Source: Pseudomonadota bacterium (GTDB lineage Bacteria > Pseudomonadota > Alphaproteobacteria > Reyranellales > Reyranellaceae). Taken from it: a stretch of 64,000 bases of DNA. The stretch lies in NCBI GenBank assembly GCA_018242505.1, contig JAFEBU010000045.1:41536-105535 (forward strand). The letters run 5' to 3'. Below, in pieces: positions 18,406-26,953 of this stretch. A program made the translations under genes and the position numbers. The notes beneath the pieces were generated by a model. It was given only the letters and a program-made list of their open reading frames with translations. It was not told where the DNA came from and did not search any database. Every line of letters begins with the position of its first letter. Positions within the stretch are counted from its first letter, which is position 1.

Positions 18406-18457
18406 TTGAACTGTCCTTTCGAAGTAGAGAGTCGTGTTGCGGTTGAAGGCGACGCCG

Positions 18458-19186
18458 TCAGTGACTCATGTGGATGGCGTCGTTGAGATAGAGGCAGGTC
18501 AGGATCGTGAATACGTAGGCCTGCAGGAAGGCGATGATCAGCTCGAGACCGGTAAGGGCGACGATGAAGGCGAGCGGCGCCCAGCCGGCGAGGATGCCCA
18601 GCATCACCACGAAGCCGCCGAACACCTTCAGCATGGTGTGGCCGGCCAGCATGTTGGCGAACAGTCGGATCGACAGGCTGAACGGCCGTACGAAGTAGGA
18701 GATGACCTCGATCGGCACCAGGATGACCAGCAGCCACGCCGGCACGCCCTTGGGCACGAAGAACTCCAGGAAATGCAGGCCATGCCGGGCGAAGCCGATG
18801 ATCGTTACGCCCACGAACACCACGATCGCCATCGAGAAGGTCACGATGATGTGGCTGGTCGGCGTGAAGGAGTAGGGCACCAGGCCCAGCGTGTTGCAGA
18901 AGAGGATGAAGACGAAGAGGGTGAGGATGAAGGGGAAGTACTTCTTGCCGGCGCTGCCGACATTGTCGCGGACCATGCCGGCCACGAATTCGTAGCCAAG
19001 CTCGGCAACCGCCTGCAGGCGGCCCGGCACCAGCGCCCGCTGGCGCATGCCGTAGACGAAAAGAAGGGTGGCGAGGATGACGGCAATCGTCATCCATAGA
19101 GCGGAATTGGTGTAGGAGGCGTCGAGCGAACCGATCCGTAGGTCGAGCAGCCGCTTGATCTCGAACTGCTCCATCGGGCTATGCAT
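18458..19186 (-). CDS. atpB: F-type ATP synthase subunit a
   Basis: A 242-residue multi-spanning Fo subunit that provides the proton half-channels. The essential arginine is in [14 protein letters not shown]. Other signatures are [21 protein letters not shown] and [19 protein letters not shown]. The start [19 protein letters not shown] is the usual alphaproteobacterial N-terminus. It follows atpI by 47 bases and precedes atpE by 52 bases on the minus strand. Confidence 0.97.
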   Translation of the reverse strand: MHSPMEQFEIKRLLDLRIGSLDASYTNSALWMTIAVILATLLFVYGMRQRALVPGRLQAVAELGYEFVAGMVRDNVGSAGKKYFPFILTLFVFILFCNTLGLVPYSFTPTSHIIVTFSMAIVVFVGVTIIGFARHGLHFLEFFVPKGVPAWLLVILVPIEVISYFVRPFSLSIRLFANMLAGHTMLKVFGGFVVMLGILAGWAPLAFIVALTGLELIIAFLQAYVFTILTCLYLNDAIHMSH

Positions 19187-19233
19187 ATCGTCCCCACTCC
19201 ATCCACGCCTGCGCGTCCGTCTTCGGGCCGTCG

Positions 19234-19608
19234 TCAGGGCAGGCTATTGCCGTTCCCCTTGGCCGCCTCTTCCGAGTAGGCCCGGATGGCGCGCCACGCA
19301 TTGTTGACGCCGGCTGCGAAGCCCAGAAGAAGGCCCCCCGCCAGCGCATACGGCGCCCAACCCATCCAACGGTCGAGCCAGTAGCCGAAGAACCCCCCGA
19401 CCAAAAGGCCCGCGATCATATCGACCATCACTCGATAGGCAACGCCTGTCTGGCGGTGCGATACCCGCAAATCCAGCCTCGGTTCGTCCTTTGCCGGACC
19501 GCGCGCCTTCCTGAGGCGCTCCTCCAGCTCGTCGATCCGCCGCCGGTCGCCTTCCGGATCGCGATCAGGCTCGCGACCACGGCCGGCGTTGCTCGATGGG
19601 GTATCCAT
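19234..19608 (-). CDS. atpI: ATP synthase-associated AtpI/AtpZ protein
   Basis: A 124-residue small membrane protein. A charged N-terminal segment (RRRIDELEERLRKAR) is followed by two membrane helices (VDMIAGLLVGGFFGYWLDRWMG and PYALAGGLLLGFAAGVNNAWRA), the AtpI/AtpZ pattern. Members help assemble the c-ring or handle Mg2+ for the ATP synthase. It is the first gene of the Fo operon. A consensus-like promoter and a 7-bp leader hairpin (19646-19652 with 19657-19663) lie upstream. Confidence 0.9.
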   Translation of the reverse strand: MDTPSSNAGRGREPDRDPEGDRRRIDELEERLRKARGPAKDEPRLDLRVSHRQTGVAYRVMVDMIAGLLVGGFFGYWLDRWMGWAPYALAGGLLLGFAAGVNNAWRAIRAYSEEAAKGNGNSLP

Positions 19609-19665
19609 TTGCCTATGCTCCCGAACGTCGCAGCGATGAAGCCCGCCGCCCGATTGCGGGCGGAT

Positions 19666-19693
19666 GTCTAGGGGGTCGGGGATACCCTGTCAA
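19666..19693 (-). promoter_or_regulatory. Sigma70-type promoter of the Fo ATP synthase operon
   Basis: Read on the minus strand, a perfect -35 box TTGACA (19693-19688) is followed after 16 bases by CTAGAC (19671-19666) as a -10 box. The start would lie near 19660, about 50 bases before the atpI ATG. The leader holds a CCGCCCG/CGGGCGG hairpin with an ATTG loop. The -35 is strong; the -10 is only a partial match. Confidence 0.55.
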
Positions 19694-19734
19694 GGAACGG
19701 ATTCCCTTTACCTCTCAAGTAGTTAAAGACCCAG

Positions 19735-21936
19735 TCAAGGCTTCATGACGGTGAACCTGGCGTCGCCATCGCGCACCACCTGCGGCACGAGATCGACCTC
19801 CCAGTCGAGATACTGGCGCATTGCCGCCTCGACATCCTCCTTGAAGTCGTAGGGCCGGTACCAGACATCGGTCGGCGGATCGGCCATCCGTGTGTGGCCG
19901 GTCTCGAGAGCGAGGCCGGCCGCGCGCCAGCTCTTCATGCCGCCAGCCAGGATCGCGACTGGCAGCGAACCGGCCGCTTCCTGCGCCTCCGACGCGGCAA
20001 GGGATGCGATCTCGCCGTCCGGGGACACAAGCACGATCCGCTCGGCGTTCGCCTGCTTCGCAAGCATTTCCGGCAGCGACCTGGCGAGGCCCGCGCGAAC
20101 GGCAAACCATGCGCCCGGTACGTGGCCGTCGCGATACTTCAGGCTGGTGTCGAGGTCGATCACCAGCGTCGTTGCGAGCGAAGCATTGAGTTCGGCCGGC
20201 GTCACTGCGGCGGGCGTCGGCAGCACGAAGCCCTTGGGGAAACGCGGCTCGGCCTCGGTCGTGAGCTCGGCTGCTGCCGGCTTGTGATCGAGCACATAGG
20301 TTTCGGCCCAGCCCATCTGCAGCAGCCAGTGCGCCGTCATCGTGGCCCGCACGCCGTCGTTGTCGTGCAGCACAATGGTGGCGTTGCGCGCGCCGACATA
20401 TTGATCGGTCGCTTGCACGAGCTGGCCGCCGGCGGCGTGGCGGAAGCCCTTGAGATGGCCTTGCGCATACTCCGACGGGTCGCGGACATCGAGGCGATAG
20501 AGCGGGCCGCCTTTGGCCTCGAGCCGCTTCAGTCCCGCAATGTCGATCTTCCGGATGCCCAGACGCTTGGCGATATTTGCCGCTGCCGCTTGCGCGAACT
20601 TCGCCGCTTCGGGGCTTTGCGGTCCGAAGCTCCTGGTCTCGCCGCGCGCCACCTTCAGGCCGGCGAGATGCCAGCCCATCGTGCCGTTCTTCAGCGCCAT
20701 CACCTTGTTGGGCAGGCCGGCATTGATGAGCGACTGGGCGCCGATGATCGAGCGCGTGCGCCCCGCGCAGTTCACGACGACCAGGGTGTTCGGGTTGGGC
20801 GCGAAGTCCTTCACGCGATAGACGAGTTCCGCGCCCGGACAGTCGACGCCGCCGGGAATCGACATGTTGTTGAACTCGGGCATCGGCCTCGAATCGAGGA
20901 TCACCAGGTCGGTCTTGGCATCGACCAGCTTCTGCAGGTCGGAGGCATCGATACGCGGCGTGTCGTTGCCGTGCTCGACAACTTCGCCGAAGGCCTTGCT
21001 CGGCACGTTGACGCCGGTGAAGACCTCATAGCCCGCATCCCGCCAGGCCTTGAGGCCGCCTTTCATGACGGCAAGGTCGGTGTAGCCCAGCTTGGAAAGC
21101 CGTGCGGCGGCGCGATTGGCGCGGCCGGCCCATTGCGGATCGTGGCTCTCCTCGCCGCTGTCCATCAGCACGATGCGCGTGCGCGGATCGGGCAGCAGCG
21201 CCGCCGCGCGCGGCTCGAGCCGCGAAAGCGGCAGGGGGGTCGCGAACAGGGGATGGCCGTTGATCGAGAATTCGCCTTCCTCCCGCACATCGAAGAAAGC
21301 GAACACCTCGCCCGACGTCAGCATCGCCTTGACCTGCTGCACGGAAAGAAGCGGGGTGAGGATCTTGGCCTTGGCCATGAAGCGCTTGGCCGTTCCGGTC
21401 GCGAGGTCGACGCTGACGCGATCGGGCAGATGTTCGAGGCTAAGGCCGTAGAAATGGAGATGAAGCGCATCGCCTGCGCCAGCCGGCGTCTCGATGTGGT
21501 GAAAATCTTCGGGCATGTAGGAGATGACGTCGCCGCGCCGCAGCGTCTTCTCCTTGGCCGGAGCCTCGCGGAGCTGTACCAGGTCGGCCCGGGCGCCGTT
21601 GTCGAGCCGGTCATAGACGACATTGCGCTCGGCGCCGTGGACGCCGGCGATGATCGCCCAGGTCGTGTGGTTGTGCGGCGGCACCTTCTTGCCGGCGCCC
21701 CCGGCCGAGGCATAAAGGGCGAAGCGGTGGTCTGCATCCTCGCTCAGGCGATAGATGCCGCCATCGGGGCCAAGCGGGAACTCCTCCTGGGGAAAAAGCT
21801 CGGCGCGTCGCGCAAGCGCCGCCAGCTGATCGCCGATCTGGCCGAGCGTGGCATAGGTGATGCCCGCTTGCTCGATCTTGCGGGCCTCGTCGACAAACTG
21901 CCGTACGGCCGCGGCGCGTTCCTGATGCAGAGTCAT
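19735..21936 (-). CDS. Thiol-dioxygenase-like cupin fused to four rhodanese domains
   Basis: A 733-residue cytoplasmic protein. Residues about 1-185 form a cysteine-dioxygenase-like cupin: the iron ligands would be His88 and His90 in PPHNHTTW, and His146 or His147 in DFHHIETP. Four rhodanese-like domains follow at about 195-305, 325-430, 463-550 and 576-680. Only the second has an active-site cysteine (Cys390, loop NCAGRTRS). The matching positions elsewhere read MDSGEES, HDNDGVR and VSPDGEI, so those domains should be inactive or structural. The combination suggests oxidation of a thiol or persulfide coupled to sulfur transfer. The ATG at 21936 has GGAGGG upstream; the open frame further upstream is not coding. 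It is divergent from the transglycosylase gene. Confidence 0.88.
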   Translation of the reverse strand: MTLHQERAAAVRQFVDEARKIEQAGITYATLGQIGDQLAALARRAELFPQEEFPLGPDGGIYRLSEDADHRFALYASAGGAGKKVPPHNHTTWAIIAGVHGAERNVVYDRLDNGARADLVQLREAPAKEKTLRRGDVISYMPEDFHHIETPAGAGDALHLHFYGLSLEHLPDRVSVDLATGTAKRFMAKAKILTPLLSVQQVKAMLTSGEVFAFFDVREEGEFSINGHPLFATPLPLSRLEPRAAALLPDPRTRIVLMDSGEESHDPQWAGRANRAAARLSKLGYTDLAVMKGGLKAWRDAGYEVFTGVNVPSKAFGEVVEHGNDTPRIDASDLQKLVDAKTDLVILDSRPMPEFNNMSIPGGVDCPGAELVYRVKDFAPNPNTLVVVNCAGRTRSIIGAQSLINAGLPNKVMALKNGTMGWHLAGLKVARGETRSFGPQSPEAAKFAQAAAANIAKRLGIRKIDIAGLKRLEAKGGPLYRLDVRDPSEYAQGHLKGFRHAAGGQLVQATDQYVGARNATIVLHDNDGVRATMTAHWLLQMGWAETYVLDHKPAAAELTTEAEPRFPKGFVLPTPAAVTPAELNASLATTLVIDLDTSLKYRDGHVPGAWFAVRAGLARSLPEMLAKQANAERIVLVSPDGEIASLAASEAQEAAGSLPVAILAGGMKSWRAAGLALETGHTRMADPPTDVWYRPYDFKEDVEAAMRQYLDWEVDLVPQVVRDGDARFTVMKP

Positions 21937-22010
21937 GACTTCCCTCCGGTTTGGTCCAGTATAGCGAGCCCGCGCTTGTCGCCCTACTACAGTCAAATTA
22001 CCCTGCGAGC

Positions 22011-23882
22011 ATGAAATGCCTTTTTTCCGCGGCCTTGGTTGCTGCGATCGCAGGCCTTGCGGCCTCAGCGCTGGCTCAGACCGCGACCAAGCCGCCGCAC
22101 CGTCCGCCGGTCGCCAAAGCCACCAAAGTCGCCGCTCGGGGGCCGGCCCATCCGACACTGCGTGCCGCAGCCCACGCCAAGCCGCGCCCCGCTGTCCATC
22201 ATCCCGTGTTCGTTCCGCCGCCGCCGGTCATCGAGCTCGACGAGATGGCGGTCAATCCCGATCTGCCGACGGTGCTCGATGGCGAGACACGGGATCGCTA
22301 CCGTCGCATCTTCCAGGATCAGGCGGCGGGCCGATGGGGCGAGGCTGACGCCGAGATCGCACGGCTTAGCGACAAGACACTGATGGGCTATGTCGGCGCC
22401 CAGCGCCTGCTGTCGCCGCACTATGCCGCCCGCTACGAGCAGCTCGCCGCGTGGCTGCAGGACTACAACGATCATCCCGACGCGCCGTCGATCTATCGCC
22501 TTGCACTGGCCAGGCGTCCGCGCGGCGCAAGCGGCGAGCTCACCCCCTCGACGTTCGTCAATCAGGTCCAGTCGTCGCCTGCTTTCGCCGCCGCCCGCAC
22601 GGTGACGGGATCCGACGCCGCCGAAGCGGCGCAACTTCGCGCACGTCTGCAGCAAATGATCGACGATGGCGGCTTCAATGCCGCTTTCGCGCTGCTCGAT
22701 CGCAGGTCGTCCGTCGATCTCCTGGGACCGCAGGAGATCGAGCTGTGGCGCGGCCGCATTCGCACCCATGCGCTCGAGGCCGATTCGCAGCGCAGCCTGC
22801 AAGTCCCGGTCGAGATCAGCCTGCCGCCCGATGCCAACTGGAATGCAGGGCTTGCGGCGTTCACCGCCGGCGACATGCCCGAGGCGGCCCGGCGATTCGA
22901 GATGGTGGCCGACGCGCCGCCCGATCAGGCCTCGTCCTGGACGCTGTCGGCCGGTGCTTTCTGGGCGGCGCGCGCGAACCTGCTGGCTGGCAGTCCACAG
23001 AAATTTGCGCCTTATCTCAAGCGGGCGGCGCTGCACAACCGTACCTTCTACGGCCTGATCGCGCAGAAGACGCTGGGCATGAAGATCGTCCCCGACTGGA
23101 ACCTGCCGGCGATCGATCGCAAGGCGGCCAGTCTCCTGCGCAACGATCGCGTGGGCCATCGCGCGCTTGCGCTGCTGCAGCTCGGCGCCTCGACGGCTGC
23201 GAGCCGAGAGCTGTTCGCCGCCTCGCTCGATGCCGACCCGGGCTACATCACCGCAATCCTGTCGCTCGCCAACAAGGCGGTGCTGCCGGATCTTTCGGTG
23301 CGGGTCGCCAACGCGGCCTGGGACGCACGCCACAAGATACAGGGCTATGATGGCGCGGCCTATCCGCTGCCGCCGTGGCAACCGGCCAGCGGCTTCAGCC
23401 TGGATCGTGCGCTCATCTGGGGTTTCATGCGCCAGGAGTCGGCGTTCAATCCCAAGGCTCGTTCGTATGTCGGTGCGATGGGCCTGCTGCAGCTCATGCC
23501 GCGTACGGCACAGATCGTCCGCGCCAAGTACGCACCCGAGGCCGCGGGCGGCGATCCGTTCGATCCGTCGATCAACATGTCGCTCGGCCAAGCCTACATT
23601 ACCTCGCTGCTGGGCGACGTCGACGACAACCTCGTCCGGACCGCTGCCGCCTATAACGGCGGACCGGGTAATGTGAGCCGCTGGGACAATTCGCTGAACG
23701 CCTCGTCCGATCCGCTGCTCTATGTCGCCTCGATCCCGCTCAACGAGACGCGCGACTTCGTGCAGCGTGTGTTGGCGAACTACTGGATGTACCAGATCCG
23801 GCTCGGCCAGCCGACGCCGTCGCTCGACCAGGTCGCCGCCCACGAATGGCCACGCTACACGTCACAGGATTCGGGGCGTTGA
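22011..23882 (+). CDS. Soluble lytic murein transglycosylase (Slt-type)
   Basis: A 623-residue periplasmic enzyme that cleaves peptidoglycan glycan strands to 1,6-anhydro products. A signal peptide (MKCLFSAALVAAIAGLAASA, cleavage near ALAQ) is followed by a Pro/Lys/His-rich linker, a long helical superhelix domain and the C-terminal SLT domain. The catalytic Glu is in GFMRQESAFNPKARS; the downstream GAMGLLQLMPRTA and AAYNGGPGNVSRW are family signatures. The ATG at 22011 is chosen because it gives the signal peptide. It is divergent from the cupin-rhodanese gene and precedes the thiol dioxygenase gene by 59 bases. Confidence 0.95.
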   Translation: MKCLFSAALVAAIAGLAASALAQTATKPPHRPPVAKATKVAARGPAHPTLRAAAHAKPRPAVHHPVFVPPPPVIELDEMAVNPDLPTVLDGETRDRYRRIFQDQAAGRWGEADAEIARLSDKTLMGYVGAQRLLSPHYAARYEQLAAWLQDYNDHPDAPSIYRLALARRPRGASGELTPSTFVNQVQSSPAFAAARTVTGSDAAEAAQLRARLQQMIDDGGFNAAFALLDRRSSVDLLGPQEIELWRGRIRTHALEADSQRSLQVPVEISLPPDANWNAGLAAFTAGDMPEAARRFEMVADAPPDQASSWTLSAGAFWAARANLLAGSPQKFAPYLKRAALHNRTFYGLIAQKTLGMKIVPDWNLPAIDRKAASLLRNDRVGHRALALLQLGASTAASRELFAASLDADPGYITAILSLANKAVLPDLSVRVANAAWDARHKIQGYDGAAYPLPPWQPASGFSLDRALIWGFMRQESAFNPKARSYVGAMGLLQLMPRTAQIVRAKYAPEAAGGDPFDPSINMSLGQAYITSLLGDVDDNLVRTAAAYNGGPGNVSRWDNSLNASSDPLLYVASIPLNETRDFVQRVLANYWMYQIRLGQPTPSLDQVAAHEWPRYTSQDSGR

Positions 23883-23941
23883 TCCATCGATTCCGGTGCT
23901 AGACTGATAACGGGCATCGCTGCCCGGTGAGAGGCTGCCGA

Positions 23942-24556
23942 ATGAACATCGCCTGCTTACGCCGCTTCATCGCAGACATGACGTCGCTTGTCGGCGGCGC
24001 CTGGCAAGACAAGGACGAGGCGGCCGTCATCGAGGTTGGGCGAAAGCTGCTGGGCGAGTTGGTCAGCCGCGACGACTGGCTGCCGGAGAGCATGGCCAAA
24101 TGCCCGCCGCACGGCTATGCGCAGAACCTCCTGTGGTGCGATCCGTTCGAGCGCTTCTCCGTCGTGAGCTTCGTCTGGGCCCCCGGCGCCTGCACGCCGA
24201 TCCACGATCATCAGATGTGGGGGCTGGTCGGTATGTTGCGCGGCTCGGAGACATCGCAGGCCTTTACGCGCGATGCCGCGACCGATGCGCTCACGGCCGG
24301 CAGGACGACGACACTGGCGCCCGGCGATGTCGAAGTGCTGAGCCCCGCGGCAGGCGATATCCATCGAGTGACGAATGCGCTCGGCGACTGCGGTTCGATC
24401 AGCATCCATGTCTATGGCGGCAATATCGGCGCCGTACGTCGCCATACGTTCGATCCCGAGACGGGCGCGGCCAGCCCGTTCGTCTCCGGCTACACGAACC
24501 AGATGGTCCCGAATTTCTGGGATCGTTCGGCCGAGGTCAGGGAAAAGTCGTCCTAG
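23942..24556 (+). CDS. Cysteine/3-mercaptopropionate dioxygenase family protein
   Basis: A 204-residue single-domain cupin of the thiol dioxygenase family, which oxidises cysteine or 3-mercaptopropionate to a sulfinic acid with non-heme iron. The iron ligands are His88 and His90 (PIHDHQMWG) and His141 (GDIHRV). The HVYGG segment gives the His/Tyr of the second sphere. GLVGMLRGSE matches the bacterial mercaptopropionate dioxygenase side more than mammalian CDO, but the substrate needs testing. The ATG at 23942 has GAGAGG about 7 bases upstream; an in-frame GTG at 23927 is the alternative. Confidence 0.88.
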   Translation: MNIACLRRFIADMTSLVGGAWQDKDEAAVIEVGRKLLGELVSRDDWLPESMAKCPPHGYAQNLLWCDPFERFSVVSFVWAPGACTPIHDHQMWGLVGMLRGSETSQAFTRDAATDALTAGRTTTLAPGDVEVLSPAAGDIHRVTNALGDCGSISIHVYGGNIGAVRRHTFDPETGAASPFVSGYTNQMVPNFWDRSAEVREKSS

Positions 24557-24640
24557 ACGTCCTTGCTCTTAATTGCATCGCGCGGGCTCCCGCGCCTCAG
24601 AAGGCGCTGCCGCCTGCCGGCATCAGCGCATGGAAATGCG

Positions 24641-25114
24641 CTAATGCTTGTGCGGATGGGGGTGGGTCGGATCGACCCAGTAGACTTCTTCGGGCTTCTC
24701 GACGGGGGTGATGTCGATGTTGACCGCCACCGCCTCGTTGTCGGACCGGACCAGCACGCACTCCAGTGGCTCGGTGTCCGAGGCATTGATCTCCTGGTGC
24801 GGCACATAGGGCGGAACGTAGATGAAGTCGCCCGGGCCGGCTTCGGCGATGAATTCGAGCTTCTCGCCCCAGCGCATGCGCGCCTTGCCCTTGACGATGT
24901 AGATCACGCTTTCGAGATGCCCGTGATGATGCGCACCCGTCTTGGCATGGGCATGGATCGTCACCGTGCCCGCCCATAGCTTCTGCGCACCCACGCGGGC
25001 GTAATTGATCGCCGCCGCGCGGTTCATGCCCGGTGTCTGGGCGGTGCTGGTGTCCAGCGAGTCCGCGGGAATGACCCGCACGCCATCATGCTTCCAGTCG
25101 GTCATGGCTCCCAT
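24641..25114 (-). CDS. Cupin-domain protein
   Basis: A 157-residue small cupin. The two motifs are GAHHHGHLESVIYIVKGKA (metal-binding His cluster and Glu) and GPGDFIYVPPYVPHQEIN (third His). The C-terminus is His-rich (DPTHPHPHKH), a possible extra metal site. The function is unknown; such single-domain cupins range from isomerases to dioxygenases. ATG at 25114 and an in-frame ATG at 25105 are both possible starts. It is convergent with the thiol dioxygenase gene and divergent from moaB, with a hairpin in the gap. Confidence 0.8.
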   Translation of the reverse strand: MGAMTDWKHDGVRVIPADSLDTSTAQTPGMNRAAAINYARVGAQKLWAGTVTIHAHAKTGAHHHGHLESVIYIVKGKARMRWGEKLEFIAEAGPGDFIYVPPYVPHQEINASDTEPLECVLVRSDNEAVAVNIDITPVEKPEEVYWVDPTHPHPHKH

Positions 25115-25126
25115 CTAGGTGTCGCG

Positions 25127-25146
25127 CCTCGCTTCGACAAGCGAGG
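25127..25146. repeat. Perfect inverted repeat between the cupin gene and moaB
   Basis: CCTCGCTT at 25127-25134 is followed by the tetraloop CGAC and AAGCGAGG at 25139-25146. It lies in the 49-base gap between two divergent genes, so it could be an operator or a leader hairpin for either. No terminator U-tract accompanies it. Confidence 0.45.
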
Positions 25147-25163
25147 AACGTTAGGATGAACGC

Positions 25164-25712
25164 ATGAACAAAATCGATGAAACCAAGGCTTTCAAGCCGG
25201 TGAACATTGCCGTGCTCACGGTTTCCGATACCCGCACGCTCGCAACGGACAAATCGGGAGACACGCTGGTCGAGCGCATCGCCCGCGACGGTCATGTGTT
25301 GGTGGACCGGGCCATCGTGACCGACGATATCGGCCTGATCCGTGCCCGGGTGAAAAGGTGGATCGACGATCCCAAAGTCGAGGCCGTGGTCACGACCGGC
25401 GGCACCGGCGTCACCGGCCGGGACGTGACGCCCGAGGCTCTGGAAGGGCTGTTCGAGAAAAAGATCGAAGGTTTCGGCGAGGTCTTCCGCTGGATCAGCT
25501 TCCAGAAGATCGGCACCTCCACCATGCAATCGCGCGCGACGGCGGGCGTCGCCAACGCGACTTATATCTTTGCGCTACCGGGGTCGACGAGCGCCTGCAA
25601 GGATGGGTGGGACGAGATCCTGCGTCATCAGCTCGACATTCGCTTCCGCCCCTGCAATTTCGCCGAACTCATGCCACGGTTGAACGAAGGGAAGATGCCG
25701 CGCAGTGGTTGA
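25164..25712 (+). CDS. moaB: Molybdenum cofactor biosynthesis protein B
   Basis: A 182-residue MogA/MoaB-fold protein. The molybdopterin-binding motif TTGGTGVTGRDVTPEAL is intact, and PGSTSACKDGWDEILRHQLD is the C-terminal signature. It takes part in Moco synthesis (molybdopterin adenylylation or a related step), although in some bacteria MoaB is dispensable. The ATG at 25164 has AGGA 7 bases upstream; an overlapping out-of-frame ATG at 25156 would give only three codons. No other Moco genes are adjacent. Confidence 0.93.
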   Translation: MNKIDETKAFKPVNIAVLTVSDTRTLATDKSGDTLVERIARDGHVLVDRAIVTDDIGLIRARVKRWIDDPKVEAVVTTGGTGVTGRDVTPEALEGLFEKKIEGFGEVFRWISFQKIGTSTMQSRATAGVANATYIFALPGSTSACKDGWDEILRHQLDIRFRPCNFAELMPRLNEGKMPRSG

Positions 25713-25760
25713 GGCATTACTGGCGTAAAGCTGATCAATCCCGACGCAATATGTAGCGGA

Positions 25761-25782
25761 TTGACTCGTTCCTGATTTGTTC
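25761..25782 (+). promoter_or_regulatory. SOS (LexA) box overlapping a promoter and a GANTC site
   Basis: GTTC at 25768-25771, a 7-base spacer, and GTTC at 25779-25782 form the GTTC-N7-GTTC operator recognised by alphaproteobacterial LexA. It starts directly after TTGACT (25761-25766), a good -35 box. A GACTC methylation site covers 25763-25767. It lies 13 bases before the radical SAM start, so LexA binding would block its transcription. Confidence 0.8.
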
Positions 25783-25795
25783 TCAAAGTCGGTGG

Positions 25796-26950
25796 ATGAC
25801 GCCCAAGGATCCGCCGCTCTATCCCGACGATGCGATCCCCGAGCCGCAGCACAATGGACGCGGGGCGCTCAGCAATGCCTCGAGCCGCTACGACAGCGAG
25901 CAGCGGATCCGCACGACCGACGGCTGGGAACCGCCGGCGGAGCAGGCATCGGAAGAGGACGAGCTGCCGCCGCTGCGCACGACGCTGACGCGCGACGCCA
26001 CCCGCATCATCCTTGCCCGCAACACCTCGCCCGACGTTCCGTTCGATCGCTCGATCAATCCCTATCGCGGCTGCGAGCACGGCTGCATCTATTGCTTCGC
26101 CCGGCCCACGCACGCCTATCTCGGCCTGTCGCCCGGCCTCGATTTCGAGACCAGGATCCTGTTCAAGCCGGACGCCGCCAAGCTCCTCACCGCCGAGCTC
26201 GCTTCGCCCAAATACCGCTGCGACGTGGTGGCGATGGGCACCAATACCGATCCCTACCAGCCGGTCGAACGCGAGCTCAAGATCACGCGCCAGATCCTTC
26301 GGGTGCTGAGCGACTTCAACAATCCGGTCGGCATCGTCACCAAGAATCATCTGGTCACGCGCGACATCGACATCCTGGCGGACATGGCCAGGCGCAACCT
26401 CGCCGAGGTGTTCCTGTCGGTGACGACGCTCGACAAGGATCTCGCGCGCGCCATGGAACCGCGGGCCTCGGCGCCTCATCGGCGGCTGGACGCCATTCGC
26501 AAGCTCGCGGAAGCCGGCGTGCCGGTGGGCGTGATGACGGCGCCGATGATTCCCGGCCTCAACGATCACGAGATGGAGTCCATCCTCGAGGCGTCGGTGG
26601 AGGCCGGCGCCACGCGGGCCGGTTTCACCGTCCTGCGCCTGCCGCTCGAGATCAAGGACCTGTTCGACGAATGGCTGCGCACCCACCGGCCGGACCGCGC
26701 CGAGCGCGTGCTGTCGTTGATCCGCCAGATGCGTGGCGGTGCGCTCTACCAGGCCGAGTTCGGCCTGCGCATGCGCGGCGAGGGTCCGATTGCGCAGCTT
26801 CTCGCCGCGCGTTTCTCGGCGGCCGTGAAGCGGCTCGGCCTCAACCGCATCCGCTATCGCCTGGACACGCTGCGCTTTGCCGTGCCTGAGTCGGCGCGCA
26901 CCGCGCTCGTCGACGCCAGGCGCGACGCGCGGCAGATGAAGCTGCTGTAG
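25796..26950 (+). CDS. PA0069/SplB-like radical SAM protein
   Basis: A 384-residue radical SAM enzyme of the family named after Pseudomonas PA0069 and related to SplB-like proteins. The [4Fe-4S] cysteines are in NPYRGCEHGCIYCFARPTH, with the CxxxCxxC spacing. Other signatures are VVAMGTNTDPYQPVERELK and the C-terminal RMRGEGPIAQLLAARF. The reaction is not established; the SOS box upstream suggests a DNA-damage role. The ATG at 25796 lies directly after GGTGG and has no clear Shine-Dalgarno, so a short leader is likely. It is convergent with a nucleotidyltransferase gene 3 bases away. Confidence 0.9.
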   Translation: MTPKDPPLYPDDAIPEPQHNGRGALSNASSRYDSEQRIRTTDGWEPPAEQASEEDELPPLRTTLTRDATRIILARNTSPDVPFDRSINPYRGCEHGCIYCFARPTHAYLGLSPGLDFETRILFKPDAAKLLTAELASPKYRCDVVAMGTNTDPYQPVERELKITRQILRVLSDFNNPVGIVTKNHLVTRDIDILADMARRNLAEVFLSVTTLDKDLARAMEPRASAPHRRLDAIRKLAEAGVPVGVMTAPMIPGLNDHEMESILEASVEAGATRAGFTVLRLPLEIKDLFDEWLRTHRPDRAERVLSLIRQMRGGALYQAEFGLRMRGEGPIAQLLAARFSAAVKRLGLNRIRYRLDTLRFAVPESARTALVDARRDARQMKLL

Positions 26951-26953
26951 CGC

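Noticed and set aside
23927..23941. GTG start 15 bases upstream for the thiol dioxygenase
   Set aside because: The ATG at 23942 has better ribosome-site spacing and a natural N-terminus.
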